From positions 62,001 to 126,000 of the forward strand of contig JAYZXF010000011.1 of NCBI GenBank assembly GCA_036141575.1: 64,000 bases of DNA, read 5' to 3'. Made by a program: the position numbers and the translations under genes. The notes below the pieces were generated by a model. That model did no database searches and had not been told where the DNA came from. It worked only from the letters and a program-made list of their open reading frames with translations. Shown one piece after another: positions 49,042 through 59,164 of the stretch. Origin of the DNA: Pseudomonadota bacterium (GTDB lineage: Bacteria > Pseudomonadota > Alphaproteobacteria > UBA2136 > JAPKEQ01). Each line of letters opens with the position of its first letter. Position 1 is the stretch's first letter.

Positions 49042-49920
49042 ATGATTATTAACTCTTTTAGAGCTGCGGATATGCTGCTCCAAACCCTAGATAATATTAA
49101 GCCACGCGCAACAGCGTGGCGCGCCTTACATGTGCACGTTCCATCCGCAGGTGGAAACATGATTGGTTTACAAGAACCTCTTTACCAGATTCAAGAAAAC
49201 ATTTCTCAAAACCGAAAAGCTCAAGCCTTTTTCTGTGATACAGGAGATATCTTTATTCTTCTAAGAGGAGCCCGTATGGATGAGCTTGAAGATTTGAAAG
49301 ACGTTATCCTTGATGCCTTTGCTGGTGAGATTGAAGCCAGAGATGCTTATGTGCATATTCTTGATTTGAGTGTGAAGTGGTCTTTCCTAAAAGGTCTTGC
49401 TGAGAAAGTTTCAGAAGAAGAGCGTAAAGCTTTCGAAAAAGAAAACATGACAGCAGAAAAATGCATTGCGCGTGTGATTGACCAAGTCGATATGGATTAT
49501 GCAAAAGGCCTTCTGGCGCAAAGGGAACACCGTAAAGGCGTGCATATTCTTGTCGCTGAAGATGATGAGTTTACACAGCAAATTGTTGGTAATATTTTAC
49601 GAGATTTTACCGTCATTAAGGCAACTAATGGGCCAGAGGTACTTTCAAGCTATCTGCTAAATGCACCAGATATGGTTTTCTTAGATATTAATTTGCCAAT
49701 GATTGATGGCCATAAACTTCTTGATGAGATTATGACATTTGACCCAGAAGCCTTTGTTGTAATGCTCAGCGGGAATAGCCAGATTAAAAATGTGATGAAA
49801 AGCATGGACGCTGGTGCCAAAGGTTTTGTCACAAAACCTTTCCCAAGAGAGAAGCTCGAAAATTACGCCAAAATGTGTGCCACATTTAAAGAGTCACACA
49901 TGCGCGTCGTCGGTGGATGA
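49042..49920 (+). CDS. receiver-domain protein with novel N-terminal domain, paralogue 2
   Basis: A 292-residue paralogue of the 47952 gene. The N-terminal domain starts MIINSFRAADMLLQTLDNIK and shares KAQAFFCDTGDIFILLRGA. The REC domain has VAEDDEFTQQI, phospho-acceptor in MVFLDINLPMIDG, MLSGN and KPFP. AAGGAG lies 8 bp before ATG 49042; the GTG one codon earlier is possible. It is followed 6 bp later by the hybrid kinase, so the two are one operon, while paralogue 1 has its own terminator. The duplication was probably followed by divergence. Confidence 0.75.
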   Translation: MIINSFRAADMLLQTLDNIKPRATAWRALHVHVPSAGGNMIGLQEPLYQIQENISQNRKAQAFFCDTGDIFILLRGARMDELEDLKDVILDAFAGEIEARDAYVHILDLSVKWSFLKGLAEKVSEEERKAFEKENMTAEKCIARVIDQVDMDYAKGLLAQREHRKGVHILVAEDDEFTQQIVGNILRDFTVIKATNGPEVLSSYLLNAPDMVFLDINLPMIDGHKLLDEIMTFDPEAFVVMLSGNSQIKNVMKSMDAGAKGFVTKPFPREKLENYAKMCATFKESHMRVVGG

Positions 49921-49926
49921 TGTATT

Positions 49927-52152
49927 GTGGCGGGCAATAAAGCCGCAATAAACCAAGCAGAAATGCTTCGGTTTATGAGCCACATGGCTCTGGTTACCAA
50001 CAAAGCGCAAAGTTTTGAGAGTGCGGTTGAAAAAGTCCTAGAACTAACCTGTTCTTTGCCTTACTGGGATATAGGTCATGTCTATAAGCGCCATACCGTG
50101 AATGAATCTATGACCTGTATGGGTATTTGGTATGGTGCTGATGAGGATCTTTATGCATCTTTTAAAGATGCGACAAGGCATTTTGATACACCTGTAACGC
50201 AGGGGTGGATTGGTGTAATTGCACAAGCCAAGATTCCGCTTTGGATTGAAAATATTCGTAAAGAGTCCACTTATATGAGAGCCGAGGCCGCTGCGAGCGC
50301 ACAGCTTATGAGTGCTATGGCCTGTCCTGTTGTTGTAGCAGATAAAACAGTAGCCATTCTTGAATTTTATAGCAAAAAACGTCATGCACCTGATGATGAG
50401 CTTCTAGAAGTTTTTGCCAATATTGGAACCCAGCTTGCTTACGCCTATGAGCGTCAACAGCATGGTTTGCATATGAAACATGTGCAGGAAAAGCAAGAGG
50501 ATATGCTAAAGAAATTGAAGCTTGCGCACTTGCGTGCTGAATCTGTGACAAGAGAGCTTGAAATTAATTTAGCAGAATCGAATCGCTTAAGGGAAGTTGC
50601 TGAACAAGCCAATCTTTCAAAGAGCGAATTTCTCGCAAACATGAGCCATGAACTCCGTACACCTATGAACGGGGTACTTGGTATGGCCGAGCTTTTAAGT
50701 GGGACAGATTTATCCCCTGAACAGCAATCTTATGCGACAAAAATTGTTTCATCAGGGTCTGCATTTCTCAATATTTTGAATGATATTTTAGATTTTTCTA
50801 AAATTGAAGCTGGTGCACTGGAGCTTGAGTTTGCGCCGTTTGAAATTCATAGCATTTGTGATCAGGCGATGGGTTTTATCAAAATGGCTGCTGAACAAAA
50901 AGGTTTAGACGTTTCACTTCAGGTTGATGAAATGGTTCCAGCATATGTCATGGGAGATTCTGGCAGATTGCGTCAAGTGTTGACAAACCTACTTGGGAAC
51001 TCCGTTAAGTTTACAGAGGAGGGGCATATCTCTGTACGTGTTTCTGCATTGCAAGCTAAAGGGCCTATCTGTTTTGTTGTCTTTGATGTGATTGATACAG
51101 GAGTTGGGATTGAGCAGGATAAGCTCTCAACAATTTTTGATAAATTTACGCAGGTGGATAACTCTAATACGCGTAAATTTGGTGGGGCGGGCCTTGGTCT
51201 TGCTATTACAAAAGAGCTGGTTGCCATGATGGGTGGTGAGATCAAAGTAGATAGCTCTATTGGTTTTGGGTCTACGTTCTCAGTCCGTATTCCATTTACA
51301 GAAGCCTCTGCTGAAGACTTACAGTTAAGCACAGAAGTTGAAGAACACTTCTCTAAAGGTAAATCAAATTTGCCATGTGAAGATGCGCGTATCCTTCTTG
51401 CTGAAGATGATGAAGTAAATAGAGAGGTTGCGATTAAGTTTTTAAAGAAACTTGGTATCCACCGTATTACCTGTGCTGAAAACGGTAAAGTTGCGTTAGA
51501 AATGTTTGAAAATGACCGTTTTGATCTTATTTTAATGGATTGTCAAATGCCTGAAATGGACGGTTTTGATGTCACGAAAATTATCCGTAACGTGGAAGAG
51601 GCTACGCTGGAACATATTCCCATTATAGCTATTACAGCCAATGCCATGGTTGGCGATAAAGAGAAATGTTTGCAAGCAGGAATGGATAGCTATCTGTCAA
51701 AGCCTTTACAGGTGTGTGAGCTAAAAGAAGAGCTTTCTCCTTACATTGTATTTGATGGAGATCAGCAAGAGCTAAACGGTAGCGGTGTATTTGATAATCA
51801 ACTTCCTGTGAATATGGGACATTTGGATGTGGTTTGTAGCGGGCATTGGTCTGCGAAGAGAGAGCTTTTTAACCTGTTTATTGAAAATGGCAAAAAGGAT
51901 ATTGAGTCTTTAAAAGAGTCTGCATCCTGCGGAGATCTGAAATCTTGGATGAAATGTACCCATCGCCTGAAAGGCGCATCTGGCAACTTAGGTGCTGAAA
52001 CATTTAGTAAAATCTGTGAGGTGTCAGAAAAAAACGCAAATGAAACCTCTAGAGAAGAGAAAGAGAAGCAAATTGAATCGATTCAAGAGGCTATGACAAC
52101 AATTGAGGAATTTTACGCAAAAATAAGCGAAGAAGCCACACTACATCCCTAA
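49927..52152 (+). CDS. hybrid sensor histidine kinase (GAF-HisKA-HATPase-REC-HPt)
   Basis: A 741-residue cytoplasmic kinase with no membrane span. A GAF domain (about 30-175) precedes a coiled coil. HisKA has [11 protein letters not shown] with phospho-acceptor His241, and HATPase_c has [19 protein letters not shown] and [19 protein letters not shown] domain holds phospho-acceptor Asp538 in [12 protein letters not shown], and a C-terminal HPt has [13 protein letters not shown] with His679. It carries a full internal phosphorelay. The GTG start has GGTGGA upstream; ATG 49963 is an alternative. The receiver proteins next door are its likely partners. Confidence 0.88.
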   Translation: MAGNKAAINQAEMLRFMSHMALVTNKAQSFESAVEKVLELTCSLPYWDIGHVYKRHTVNESMTCMGIWYGADEDLYASFKDATRHFDTPVTQGWIGVIAQAKIPLWIENIRKESTYMRAEAAASAQLMSAMACPVVVADKTVAILEFYSKKRHAPDDELLEVFANIGTQLAYAYERQQHGLHMKHVQEKQEDMLKKLKLAHLRAESVTRELEINLAESNRLREVAEQANLSKSEFLANMSHELRTPMNGVLGMAELLSGTDLSPEQQSYATKIVSSGSAFLNILNDILDFSKIEAGALELEFAPFEIHSICDQAMGFIKMAAEQKGLDVSLQVDEMVPAYVMGDSGRLRQVLTNLLGNSVKFTEEGHISVRVSALQAKGPICFVVFDVIDTGVGIEQDKLSTIFDKFTQVDNSNTRKFGGAGLGLAITKELVAMMGGEIKVDSSIGFGSTFSVRIPFTEASAEDLQLSTEVEEHFSKGKSNLPCEDARILLAEDDEVNREVAIKFLKKLGIHRITCAENGKVALEMFENDRFDLILMDCQMPEMDGFDVTKIIRNVEEATLEHIPIIAITANAMVGDKEKCLQAGMDSYLSKPLQVCELKEELSPYIVFDGDQQELNGSGVFDNQLPVNMGHLDVVCSGHWSAKRELFNLFIENGKKDIESLKESASCGDLKSWMKCTHRLKGASGNLGAETFSKICEVSEKNANETSREEKEKQIESIQEAMTTIEEFYAKISEEATLHP

Positions 52153-52206
52153 ATTTGTAATGTGAGCGGGCAAAATAACAAAGAATACTTTTAAAGGGGA
52201 TAAATT

Positions 52207-53628
52207 TTGGATCATGCTAGAGTAATGACTCAGACGATTGCTATTGTAAACCCGAGTGAAGCGGAAACCAAGTCTATTGGTGCGCTACTCAACCGTATAG
52301 GATACAGCTACCGTGCTTATGAAAGCGCGGAGCAGTTTATTAATGTCCTTGCCAATAAAAGCAAAGAAGCTCCAGGGATTCTTATGGTGGATGCCGAGTT
52401 GAGTGGTTTAAATGGTTTTGAGCTTCTACAGCTTATTCGTATGGGTGAACACAATATTTCTTCTATTGTTATGGCACCTGAAGGTGACATTGATGCAGCC
52501 ATGAAAGCCATCCAGGCTGGTGCAGATGACTATGTTGTTAAGCCTATTAACAACCAGCGTTTACGTGTTGCGCTCGATCATGTGTCTGAAAAACGTAGTA
52601 TGCGTGTAGAGCTTTCTGCGCTCCGCCAAAGTTTACAAAAGAAAATTAAATTTAGTGACATTGTAGGCGATAGTCCTGCGATGAAAACGCTGTACAGGCT
52701 TATGCATAAGGCTGCTGAGAGTGAAGTTTCTGTTCTTGTTCTTGGTGAATCAGGTGTAGGTAAAGAAATGGTGGCGCGTGCGATTCATTCTACAAGCCCA
52801 AGAAGCAAAAGCCCATTTGTTGCCGTAAACTGCGGAGCCATTCCAGAGCAGCTTGTTGAAAGTGTGCTTTTTGGTCATAAAAAAGGTGCTTTTACTGGCG
52901 CAGATAGTGATGCGATTGGTAAATTTGAAGCCGCAACGGGTGGTACGCTCTTCCTTGATGAAGTGGGAGAATTGTCTCTTAATATGCAAGTAAAGCTCCT
53001 TCGTGCTCTACAAGAACGTGAGGTTGATCCTGTAGGTTCAAGCATGCCTGTTCCGGTTAATGTACGTATTGTGGCTGCAACCAATCGTGACTTGAAAGAG
53101 ATGGTTCAGCAAGGTCGTTTTAGAGAAGACCTGTTTTACCGCCTAAACATTTTCCCAGTTCACATTCCTGCTCTGCGTGAGAGGGAAGGGGATGTGGTCT
53201 TGCTTGCTAAGCACTTTCTCGATGTTTACAACGCGACACATAACAAGAAGAAGTCACTCACCCCTCCTGCAGAGAAATTTATCTCAAGCCTGCCTTGGCC
53301 CGGTAATGTACGCCAGCTTGAAAACGCAATCACCAGAACAGCGCTTTTAACGGATGCAAACAAGCTAGAAAAGAACGATTTTTACTGGCTTAGTACAGAT
53401 ATGGAAAGCCTTACACCAGCTTCTCACGCTGACGCGTCTAGCTCAGACAGTGAGGGGATCGCACCGCTGAGTGAAGTGGAGCGTGCTCATATTCAGAAGG
53501 CTGTCTTTGCCCTACAAGGAAACTTGGCAGAAGTTGCGCGTCGTTTGGAAGTGTCTCGTTCAACACTTTACAGGAAGTTGGAACAATACGGTTTAGACCA
53601 TGTCTTCACGAGTAAGGACGCGTCTTAA
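52207..53628 (+). CDS. NtrC-family sigma-54-dependent response regulator
   Basis: A 473-residue regulator. The REC domain (about 10-125) has phospho-acceptor Asp62 and VVKPI. The AAA+ sigma-54 interaction domain (about 150-380) has Walker A GESGVGKE (180-187), the sigma-54 loop GAFTGA (227-232), Walker [13 protein letters not shown] and the [10 protein letters not shown] sensor region. A C-terminal Fis-type helix-turn-helix ([24 protein letters not shown]) follows. It activates sigma-54 promoters. TTG 52207 has AGGGG 7 bp upstream; ATG 52225 is an alternative. Its stop overlaps the opposing gene's stop (TTAA). Confidence 0.88.
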   Translation: MDHARVMTQTIAIVNPSEAETKSIGALLNRIGYSYRAYESAEQFINVLANKSKEAPGILMVDAELSGLNGFELLQLIRMGEHNISSIVMAPEGDIDAAMKAIQAGADDYVVKPINNQRLRVALDHVSEKRSMRVELSALRQSLQKKIKFSDIVGDSPAMKTLYRLMHKAAESEVSVLVLGESGVGKEMVARAIHSTSPRSKSPFVAVNCGAIPEQLVESVLFGHKKGAFTGADSDAIGKFEAATGGTLFLDEVGELSLNMQVKLLRALQEREVDPVGSSMPVPVNVRIVAATNRDLKEMVQQGRFREDLFYRLNIFPVHIPALREREGDVVLLAKHFLDVYNATHNKKKSLTPPAEKFISSLPWPGNVRQLENAITRTALLTDANKLEKNDFYWLSTDMESLTPASHADASSSDSEGIAPLSEVERAHIQKAVFALQGNLAEVARRLEVSRSTLYRKLEQYGLDHVFTSKDAS

Positions 53629-54416
53629 ACAGTCTTTAAAAAATCAGTAAAGCTTGGGTATTTCAGCTCAGTCTGAAGTGCCTCTTTGATTTTTTGGTTT
53701 TCTACCTTTCTAAAGCCTTCCCCACCAAACCCTTTGCTCATGTTATTGGACTGAGGAAGTGTCATTGGATCGATGTTGAGTTTTTTACAAGCCTCTAAAA
53801 CAGTACTCCTCGTGCTGGCAGGTGCGTCATCACTGATATTAAATATGCCTGTTAAGCGCTGCTCCATAAGCCCAAGCGTGAGCGTCACAATATCATCTAC
53901 ATGAATGCGACAGATCGGGCCAGCCTCTTCAGGGAGGTTTTGCTTACCGTCTTTAAGGCGTTGAAGCGTATTTTTATCATCCCCATAAATGCCACTCAGT
54001 CGCATGATGGCAAGGGGCGCGGTTGTGGTTTTATATTTAGTCTCGCAGGCGATGCGTGCCAAAGCGCGCTCATTTTGGGCGCCAAGAGAACTCTCTTCAT
54101 TGACCCAATTTCCTTGGGCGTTGCCATAAACACCTGTCGTAGAGTAATAGCCAAGCCATTCTAAAGTTTTGGGGAGTTTACCTGTATAAGATTTAAGGAA
54201 AGGATCTTTCCCGTCTTGTGGAGGTGTTGTGACCAGAATATGTGTCAGGTCTTCTGGTAGCGGATCTCCAAATAAGAGTGGTGTTGCACCAGCCTTTGTA
54301 ATTTCAAGGAAATTTTCTGTGTTACGGCTGGTTGCCCATACCTTATAACCACGCGAAACCGCCTCTTTTACAAGGTGTTTGCCGACATATCCAAAACCTA
54401 TGATCAAAACCTGCAT
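53625..54416 (-). CDS. NAD-dependent epimerase/SDR-like protein (YeeZ type)
   Basis: A 263-residue atypical extended SDR. The nucleotide-binding VLIIGFGYVGKHLV is at residues 3-16, and YYSTTGVYG (about 90-98) is the active-site region, where the catalytic Tyr is followed by GNAQG rather than a canonical YxxxK. IMRLSGIYG and RIHVDDIV complete the fold. The YeeZ/YbjT-like group has no assigned substrate. It is oriented against the sigma-54 regulator and shares a 4-bp stop overlap with it. Confidence 0.75.
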   Translation of the reverse strand: MQVLIIGFGYVGKHLVKEAVSRGYKVWATSRNTENFLEITKAGATPLLFGDPLPEDLTHILVTTPPQDGKDPFLKSYTGKLPKTLEWLGYYSTTGVYGNAQGNWVNEESSLGAQNERALARIACETKYKTTTAPLAIMRLSGIYGDDKNTLQRLKDGKQNLPEEAGPICRIHVDDIVTLTLGLMEQRLTGIFNISDDAPASTRSTVLEACKKLNIDPMTLPQSNNMSKGFGGEGFRKVENQKIKEALQTELKYPSFTDFLKTV

Positions 54417-54620
54417 AAAATTGCATCACTTTTTATAATGGGGTATACTTCGTATCTACCCCTTATCCTATAGATAAGAGCAGATGAATCAATGGGTGAA
54501 GATAAAATAATTCAGTTTGTTAAACTTTTTTCTGTATTTCCATGTCAGGGGGTTGACGTGTATCTATTTGCGCCCCATACCACAAAAACACTCGCGGTAA
54601 ATTGAGTTTAGGGTGAAGAT
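54417..54620. promoter_or_regulatory. 204-bp intergenic region with an inverted repeat
   Basis: GGGGTA and TACCCC (54443-54464) form a hairpin with an inner TAC/GTA pair, next to a TTATC/GATAA repeat. On the plus strand TTGACG with CATACC 17 bp further on (54553-54581) is a weak promoter for the diguanylate cyclase gene. Confidence 0.35.
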
Positions 54621-55904
54621 GTGAAACAGGCCTTTAACAATGTTAATATGATAGACCTCCTTAAGGGGGTTCTTGCCACTGTTCAAGATGGCATTTTCAT
54701 TGTTAAACCAATAGAAACAGGTGAGTTTCTTGTTACCGATGTGAACCGCGCGATGACCAAATTCCTTGGTCGTGATATGTCAGGTATGTTTGTAAGTGAC
54801 GCGCTAGAAGAGCGCAGTGCCCGCTGGTTCAAAAAACAGTTTCTACACGTTATTCGTACTGGTAACGATGTCATGCTGCGCACAGATGCAGGTGTGATGG
54901 GGAATGCCGGTCAATTTATTCAAGTTAAACTTATGCCAATTATGGGCGACGATCGGGTTCAACTGATTGTAGGGAGCGTTCATGTGATGACGGAAACAAA
55001 CCGTCTCAAAGATAACGCGCGCCGTCACCGCGATCGTTACGCGACGGCACTAGAGTACGCGCCATATGGTGTATGTTTTGTGACAGAAGATGGCTCACCA
55101 ACAATGGTAAACCGTGCACTTACACGCTGGCTTAACCAGCCAATGAATAGCTTGATGCGTTCTAAGGTGGCTGATTTTGTGCACCCAGATGAGCGTGAAG
55201 TCTTTAACCAAGCGCTTCGCCAAGTGTTTAAAACAGGCCGTGTGTATCGTGGTATGGACATTCGCTTAATGAATGATCAAGCCGATGATATCTGGACATC
55301 TCTGAATATCTCTCGCATGCAAGATGCAATGGGAGGGTCTGACAGTGTCATTCTTCAGTTTGTAGATATTACGCGTCGTAAAGAAAATGAAGAACGTCTT
55401 TCTCGTCTTGCGCGCCGTGACCACCTGACTGGCCTAGCCAACCGTATGGTGTTTGAAGAAGAGTTAGATATGACATTGAAGAACGCAAAGCGTTACAAGC
55501 GTAGCGGTGCGATTCTGTACATTGACCTTGATGACTTTAAGCAAATTAATGATGTGTTTGGTCACAATGCTGGTGATGCGGTTCTGAAAGAAGTTGCCAG
55601 AACACTTGGTGTTCAAACGCGTGAAACAGATATTATTGCGCGCCTTGGCGGCGATGAATTTGCTGTGATTCTACAAGAAGTCAGTGAAAGTGTTGCGCGC
55701 GACAAAGCAGATGCTGTGCGTAAAGCCATTAACAGTGCGTGTATTAGCCATGAAGGCAAACAAATTGCCATTCGTGGAAGTGTTGGTCTGCAAACATTTA
55801 GTGGTGTAGAAGACCTGAACCGCCAAAGTCTGCTTGATGCGGCTGACCGCCAAATGTACCGCGTGAAGAACGCATCCAAAGCTGACCTCCCAGTCAACCT
55901 TTAG
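54621..55904 (+). CDS. PAS-PAS-GGDEF diguanylate cyclase
   Basis: A 427-residue soluble protein. Two PAS-like domains span about 12-125 and 140-255. A GGDEF domain (about 265-420) has DHLTGLANR, the DLDDFKQIND metal/substrate strand and the active-site RLGGDEF (341-347), all canonical. It should make c-di-GMP in response to a PAS-sensed cue. No RxxD inhibitory site is visible before RLGGDEF. GTG 54621 has AGGGTG just upstream. It is probably monocistronic, and element copy b follows. Confidence 0.9.
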   Translation: MKQAFNNVNMIDLLKGVLATVQDGIFIVKPIETGEFLVTDVNRAMTKFLGRDMSGMFVSDALEERSARWFKKQFLHVIRTGNDVMLRTDAGVMGNAGQFIQVKLMPIMGDDRVQLIVGSVHVMTETNRLKDNARRHRDRYATALEYAPYGVCFVTEDGSPTMVNRALTRWLNQPMNSLMRSKVADFVHPDEREVFNQALRQVFKTGRVYRGMDIRLMNDQADDIWTSLNISRMQDAMGGSDSVILQFVDITRRKENEERLSRLARRDHLTGLANRMVFEEELDMTLKNAKRYKRSGAILYIDLDDFKQINDVFGHNAGDAVLKEVARTLGVQTRETDIIARLGGDEFAVILQEVSESVARDKADAVRKAINSACISHEGKQIAIRGSVGLQTFSGVEDLNRQSLLDAADRQMYRVKNASKADLPVNL

Positions 55905-55950
55905 ATTCTACTCTACAGTTCTGCAAATACGTTTTTAGTCCAGTACTCAG

Positions 55951-56025
55951 GCTCATGTATTGTTTATACATATCGCCTTTCATGCTTCCTAAAAACGCAT
56001 TTTCGATGGCTGTAGAGCGAGTCTC
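55951..56025 (+). repeat. 3'-UTR element, copy b
   Basis: GCTCA (55951-55955), ATGTAT/ATACAT arms (55955-55960/55966-55971), then TCGCC and a tail with CATTTTCGAT and GTAGAGCG. It lies 46 bp after the diguanylate cyclase stop. Confidence 0.5.
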
Positions 56026-56142
56026 TCATGTTCTGAATAAACCAACATAAATCCGTAAGATTTTTGCGGGAATATATAGCCTAAATGCTGAAATAGCGTT
56101 ACACTCCAGCTGTTAACACATTTCAAATAAAGAGTACAAAGC

Positions 56143-57144
56143 ATGGCAGATAAAAAGCGTGCCTTTAGTGGCATTCAGTCTACAGGTCGCCTCACACTTG
56201 GTAACTACCTTGGGGCCCTTAAACAACACGTCTCTTTTCAGGATGCTTATGATGCAATCTTTTGCGTGGTAAACCTTCACGCAATCACAGTGCGTCAAGA
56301 TCCGAAAGAGCTGATTGATAATACGTATGACTGTGTCGCTTGGTACCTTGCATGTGGCCTTGATCCTAAAAAGGCGATTCTATTTGCACAAAGCCATGTG
56401 AAAGCGCATGCAGAACTTAACTGGGTGCTAAGCACATTCACGCAAGTGGGTGAGCTTGAGCGTATGACGCAGTACAAAGATAAGTCTCAACAGCATAAAC
56501 AAAACGTCAATGCTGGGCTTCTCACGTACCCAACGCTTATGGCAGCAGATATTCTGCTGTACAACACAGATATCGTACCTGTGGGTGAAGATCAAAAGCA
56601 GCATATTGAGCTGGCGCGTAATATTGCTATTCGTTTTAACGGCATTTACGGTGAAGATAAGTTTGTGGTGCCAGAGCATTACCATCCACCAGTCGCAGCT
56701 CGCGTGAAAGATCTTTCTCAGCCTGAGCGTAAGATGAGTAAATCCCTACCGGGTAAAGGTTGTGTCCTGATTGAAGATGATCCTGCAACGATTCTTAAAA
56801 AATTCAAAAAAGCGACAACAGATAATGATGCTCAAGTGCGCCTAGACGCTGAAAATCAGCCAGGTATCACAAACCTTCTAGAAATTTACGCGGCAACAAA
56901 AGGCATTTCATCTGAAGATGCACTCAGCGAATTTAAAGACAGCCGTTACGGGGACTTTAAAGTGGCTGTGGGTGAAGCTGTTGCGGCTTCACTAGAGCCT
57001 GTGCAGCAGGAGTACAAACGTATTCTTGCAGATCGCGCCTTTATGGATAGTGTTCTCAAAGATGGTGCAGAGCGTGCAGCTGTGATTGCAGATGCTAAAG
57101 TTGCTGAAATTTATAAAGCTGTTGGCTTTATTCAGAAAGGTTAA
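56143..57144 (+). CDS. trpS: tryptophan--tRNA ligase
   Basis: A 333-residue class-I synthetase. The HIGH-like signature is in GRLTLGNYLGAL (about 16-27), VNLHAITV lies near 43, and the KMSKS loop is at 197-201. The length is normal. It charges tRNA-Trp. The start has AAGAG about 10 bp upstream. The following membrane gene lies 5 bp away, so they are co-transcribed. Confidence 0.95.
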   Translation: MADKKRAFSGIQSTGRLTLGNYLGALKQHVSFQDAYDAIFCVVNLHAITVRQDPKELIDNTYDCVAWYLACGLDPKKAILFAQSHVKAHAELNWVLSTFTQVGELERMTQYKDKSQQHKQNVNAGLLTYPTLMAADILLYNTDIVPVGEDQKQHIELARNIAIRFNGIYGEDKFVVPEHYHPPVAARVKDLSQPERKMSKSLPGKGCVLIEDDPATILKKFKKATTDNDAQVRLDAENQPGITNLLEIYAATKGISSEDALSEFKDSRYGDFKVAVGEAVAASLEPVQQEYKRILADRAFMDSVLKDGAERAAVIADAKVAEIYKAVGFIQKG

Positions 57145-57149
57145 TTTTC

Positions 57150-58124
57150 GTGGCGAGAGCAAAAAAACGTTTTTCTAAAAGCAAACTTGTAAAAGCTGAA
57201 AAGCTTGCGGTTTATTCTGCGATTCTGTTCGCAATTGGTGTTGCAATCTCTATGCTTTACGTAGGTGTTGGTGATGTGTGGGGCCATATTAAGGCACTTC
57301 CTGCATGGCTATGGGGCGCGCTTGTTTTAAGTTCTGCTGCAAACATGGGACTTCGTGGTTACCGCTGGCCGCTGTTTGTAAATAAGCTGGGGCTTAAAGT
57401 ACCTCTTAAACGTATTTGGCTCTACTACCTTTCAGGTAATGCGATGGTGGTAACACCGGGTAAATTTGGTGCGGTACTCCGCCTGTGGTTCTTGCAAAAA
57501 GGGCATGGTATTCCTTACCGTAAAACACTCCCACTGATGATGATGGACCCAATTACCGACCTTGCTGCACTGCTTTTGATTGTGCTGTTTGGTAAACTTG
57601 CTGTGCCGCATATGCAGGAAACAGCAATCTTCGTATTTGGGGCTGTCTTTATTGGTGCTGTCGCACTTATGGCGCAGCCAAAGCTTCTTTTGATGCAAAT
57701 TAAACTAATGTATCGCTTGTTTGGTAAGCGTGGTAAACGTTTCTTTGCCGTGCTTCAAAAGATTGCTCGTAACCTTACTCAACTGGTTTCACCAATTGTG
57801 TTCTTGCAGGCTGTGATCCTTTCCTTCCTTGGTTGGATGGCTGTTGTTTGGGCGTTCCAGCATGTGCTTATGGCGATGGGACATGACGTGAGTTTGTCTA
57901 TGGCAGCCTTTATTTATGCTCTACCAATTATCATTGGTGGTGCCTCAATGATGCCGGGCGGCCTTGGTGCTGCTGAGGCGTCTATGCTGGCGCTGCTGGC
58001 TCTTGCTGATGTACCGCTTGATGCTGCTGTTGCAGCTGTGGCTGTTATCCGCTTTATTACGCTGTGGGGTGGTGTTGGTGTTGGATTTTCTTTGCTTCCA
58101 CTGGCGGTGAAGAAGGTCAGTTGA
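57150..58124 (+). CDS. UPF0104/LPG-synthase-TM-domain membrane protein
   Basis: A 324-residue protein with about eight membrane spans. The family blocks (GNAMVVTPGKFGAVLRLWFLQK, residues about 95-116, and MMPGGLGAAEASMLALL near 270) match the UPF0104 family related to the flippase domain of lysylphosphatidylglycerol synthase (MprF). There is no catalytic GNAT-like domain, so it is probably a lipid transporter or flippase. GTG 57150 has AAAGG upstream. It is the second gene of the trpS operon. Confidence 0.78.
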   Translation: MARAKKRFSKSKLVKAEKLAVYSAILFAIGVAISMLYVGVGDVWGHIKALPAWLWGALVLSSAANMGLRGYRWPLFVNKLGLKVPLKRIWLYYLSGNAMVVTPGKFGAVLRLWFLQKGHGIPYRKTLPLMMMDPITDLAALLLIVLFGKLAVPHMQETAIFVFGAVFIGAVALMAQPKLLLMQIKLMYRLFGKRGKRFFAVLQKIARNLTQLVSPIVFLQAVILSFLGWMAVVWAFQHVLMAMGHDVSLSMAAFIYALPIIIGGASMMPGGLGAAEASMLALLALADVPLDAAVAAVAVIRFITLWGGVGVGFSLLPLAVKKVS

Positions 58125-58197
58125 TATACTCACATGTATAGTTATTTAAATCATTAAATAGCCACTGCTGCAAATGTTAGCTTATTGCGCTTCCAGT

Positions 58198-58262
58198 GCT
58201 CATGTACTTTAAGTACACTGCGCTCTGGTTCTCATAACCTATTCATTTTCGCTAGCGTCTAT
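58198..58262 (+). repeat. 3'-UTR element, copy c
   Basis: GCTCA (58198-58202), TGTACTT/AAGTACA arms (58203-58209/58211-58217), CTGCGC, then a tail with CATTTTCGCTAGCG. It lies 73 bp after the UPF0104 stop. Confidence 0.5.
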
Positions 58263-58301
58263 TGATGATTAAAAATACTATATAAGAAGAAAGCTTTATA
58301 A

Positions 58302-58805
58302 ATGAAAAAGTTACTGAACTATTTCTGGACAGAAGAACGCCTTTGGATGTTGTTTTTACTCGGGAGCCTTGGGCTTGTGATTGCAGCCTTTATTTTTGAA
58401 TATGGCTTTGATGCCAAGCCTTGCAAAATGTGCTGGGAACAACGTTATGGGCATTGGGGTATGGTAGTGGTCGGTCTTATTGGCCTTAAACTTCCTATCA
58501 GTTTTTTATGGAAGCGTCTCCTGCTTCTTGTACCTGTGCTTTATAGTGGTTATGTGGGGATGTATCAATCACTGGGGCAGCTTGGTCTGGTAGAACTTCC
58601 AGCTTCATGCCGTGGTAACGCAGGCGGCCTTGCAAGTGCAGATGATTTGCTGTCTAGCTTTGAAAACTTTAAAGCTGCGCCAGATTGTGCAGCGATTGAC
58701 TTTACAATTTTTGGGCTGTCATTTGCCCAGTGGAATGTTGCCATTATGCTTGGATTTGTTCTGGTCATTGCTGCAACATTTATCATTAAACCAAGAGCGA
58801 AATAG
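58302..58805 (+). CDS. dsbB: disulfide bond formation protein DsbB
   Basis: A 167-residue inner-membrane protein with four spans. The first periplasmic loop holds the redox pair PCKMC (Cys41, Cys44). The second loop holds Cys103 (ASCRG) and Cys129 (APDCA), followed by FTIFGLSFAQWNV, a DsbB hallmark. It reoxidises DsbA and passes electrons to quinone. DsbA is not in the window. The ATG has no strong Shine-Dalgarno. Confidence 0.9.
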   Translation: MKKLLNYFWTEERLWMLFLLGSLGLVIAAFIFEYGFDAKPCKMCWEQRYGHWGMVVVGLIGLKLPISFLWKRLLLLVPVLYSGYVGMYQSLGQLGLVELPASCRGNAGGLASADDLLSSFENFKAAPDCAAIDFTIFGLSFAQWNVAIMLGFVLVIAATFIIKPRAK

Positions 58806-58822
58806 AAAAGGGGAATAAGGGG

Positions 58823-59164
58823 ATGACTGTAATTACACTTAAAGATTACCAAAAATGGACAAATGAAACAGCAATCTACCCAGATGCTGGTACAGGTAAC
58901 ATTCATGAAATTATGTACTGTGCTCTTGGTCTATCAAGTGAAGCCGGTGAAATGGCAAACTACGTGAAGAAGCTGTACCGTGATGGCGACACTGCTGAAA
59001 TGCGCCAGAACGTAGCGGATGAACTTGGTGATGTGCTTTGGTACGCTGCGCGTACAGCAGAAAGCCTTGGTGTAGACCTGCAAGAGCTGATGGAAAAGAA
59101 CCAAGCAAAGCTAAAATCTCGTAAAACACGTGGTAAGCTTTCAGGATCAGGAGATCATAGATAA
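58823..59164 (+). CDS. MazG-like nucleotide pyrophosphohydrolase
   Basis: A 113-residue all-alpha NTP pyrophosphohydrolase. The metal-binding helices carry LGLSSEAGEMANYVKK (about 36-51) and ADELGDVLWYAA (about 69-80), giving the E-x-x-E...E-x-x-D pattern of the MazG/DUF84-like superfamily. It probably removes non-canonical dNTPs. AAAAGGGGAATAAGG precedes the ATG. Its stop overlaps the mpl start by one base (TAATG). Confidence 0.82.
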   Translation: MTVITLKDYQKWTNETAIYPDAGTGNIHEIMYCALGLSSEAGEMANYVKKLYRDGDTAEMRQNVADELGDVLWYAARTAESLGVDLQELMEKNQAKLKSRKTRGKLSGSGDHR

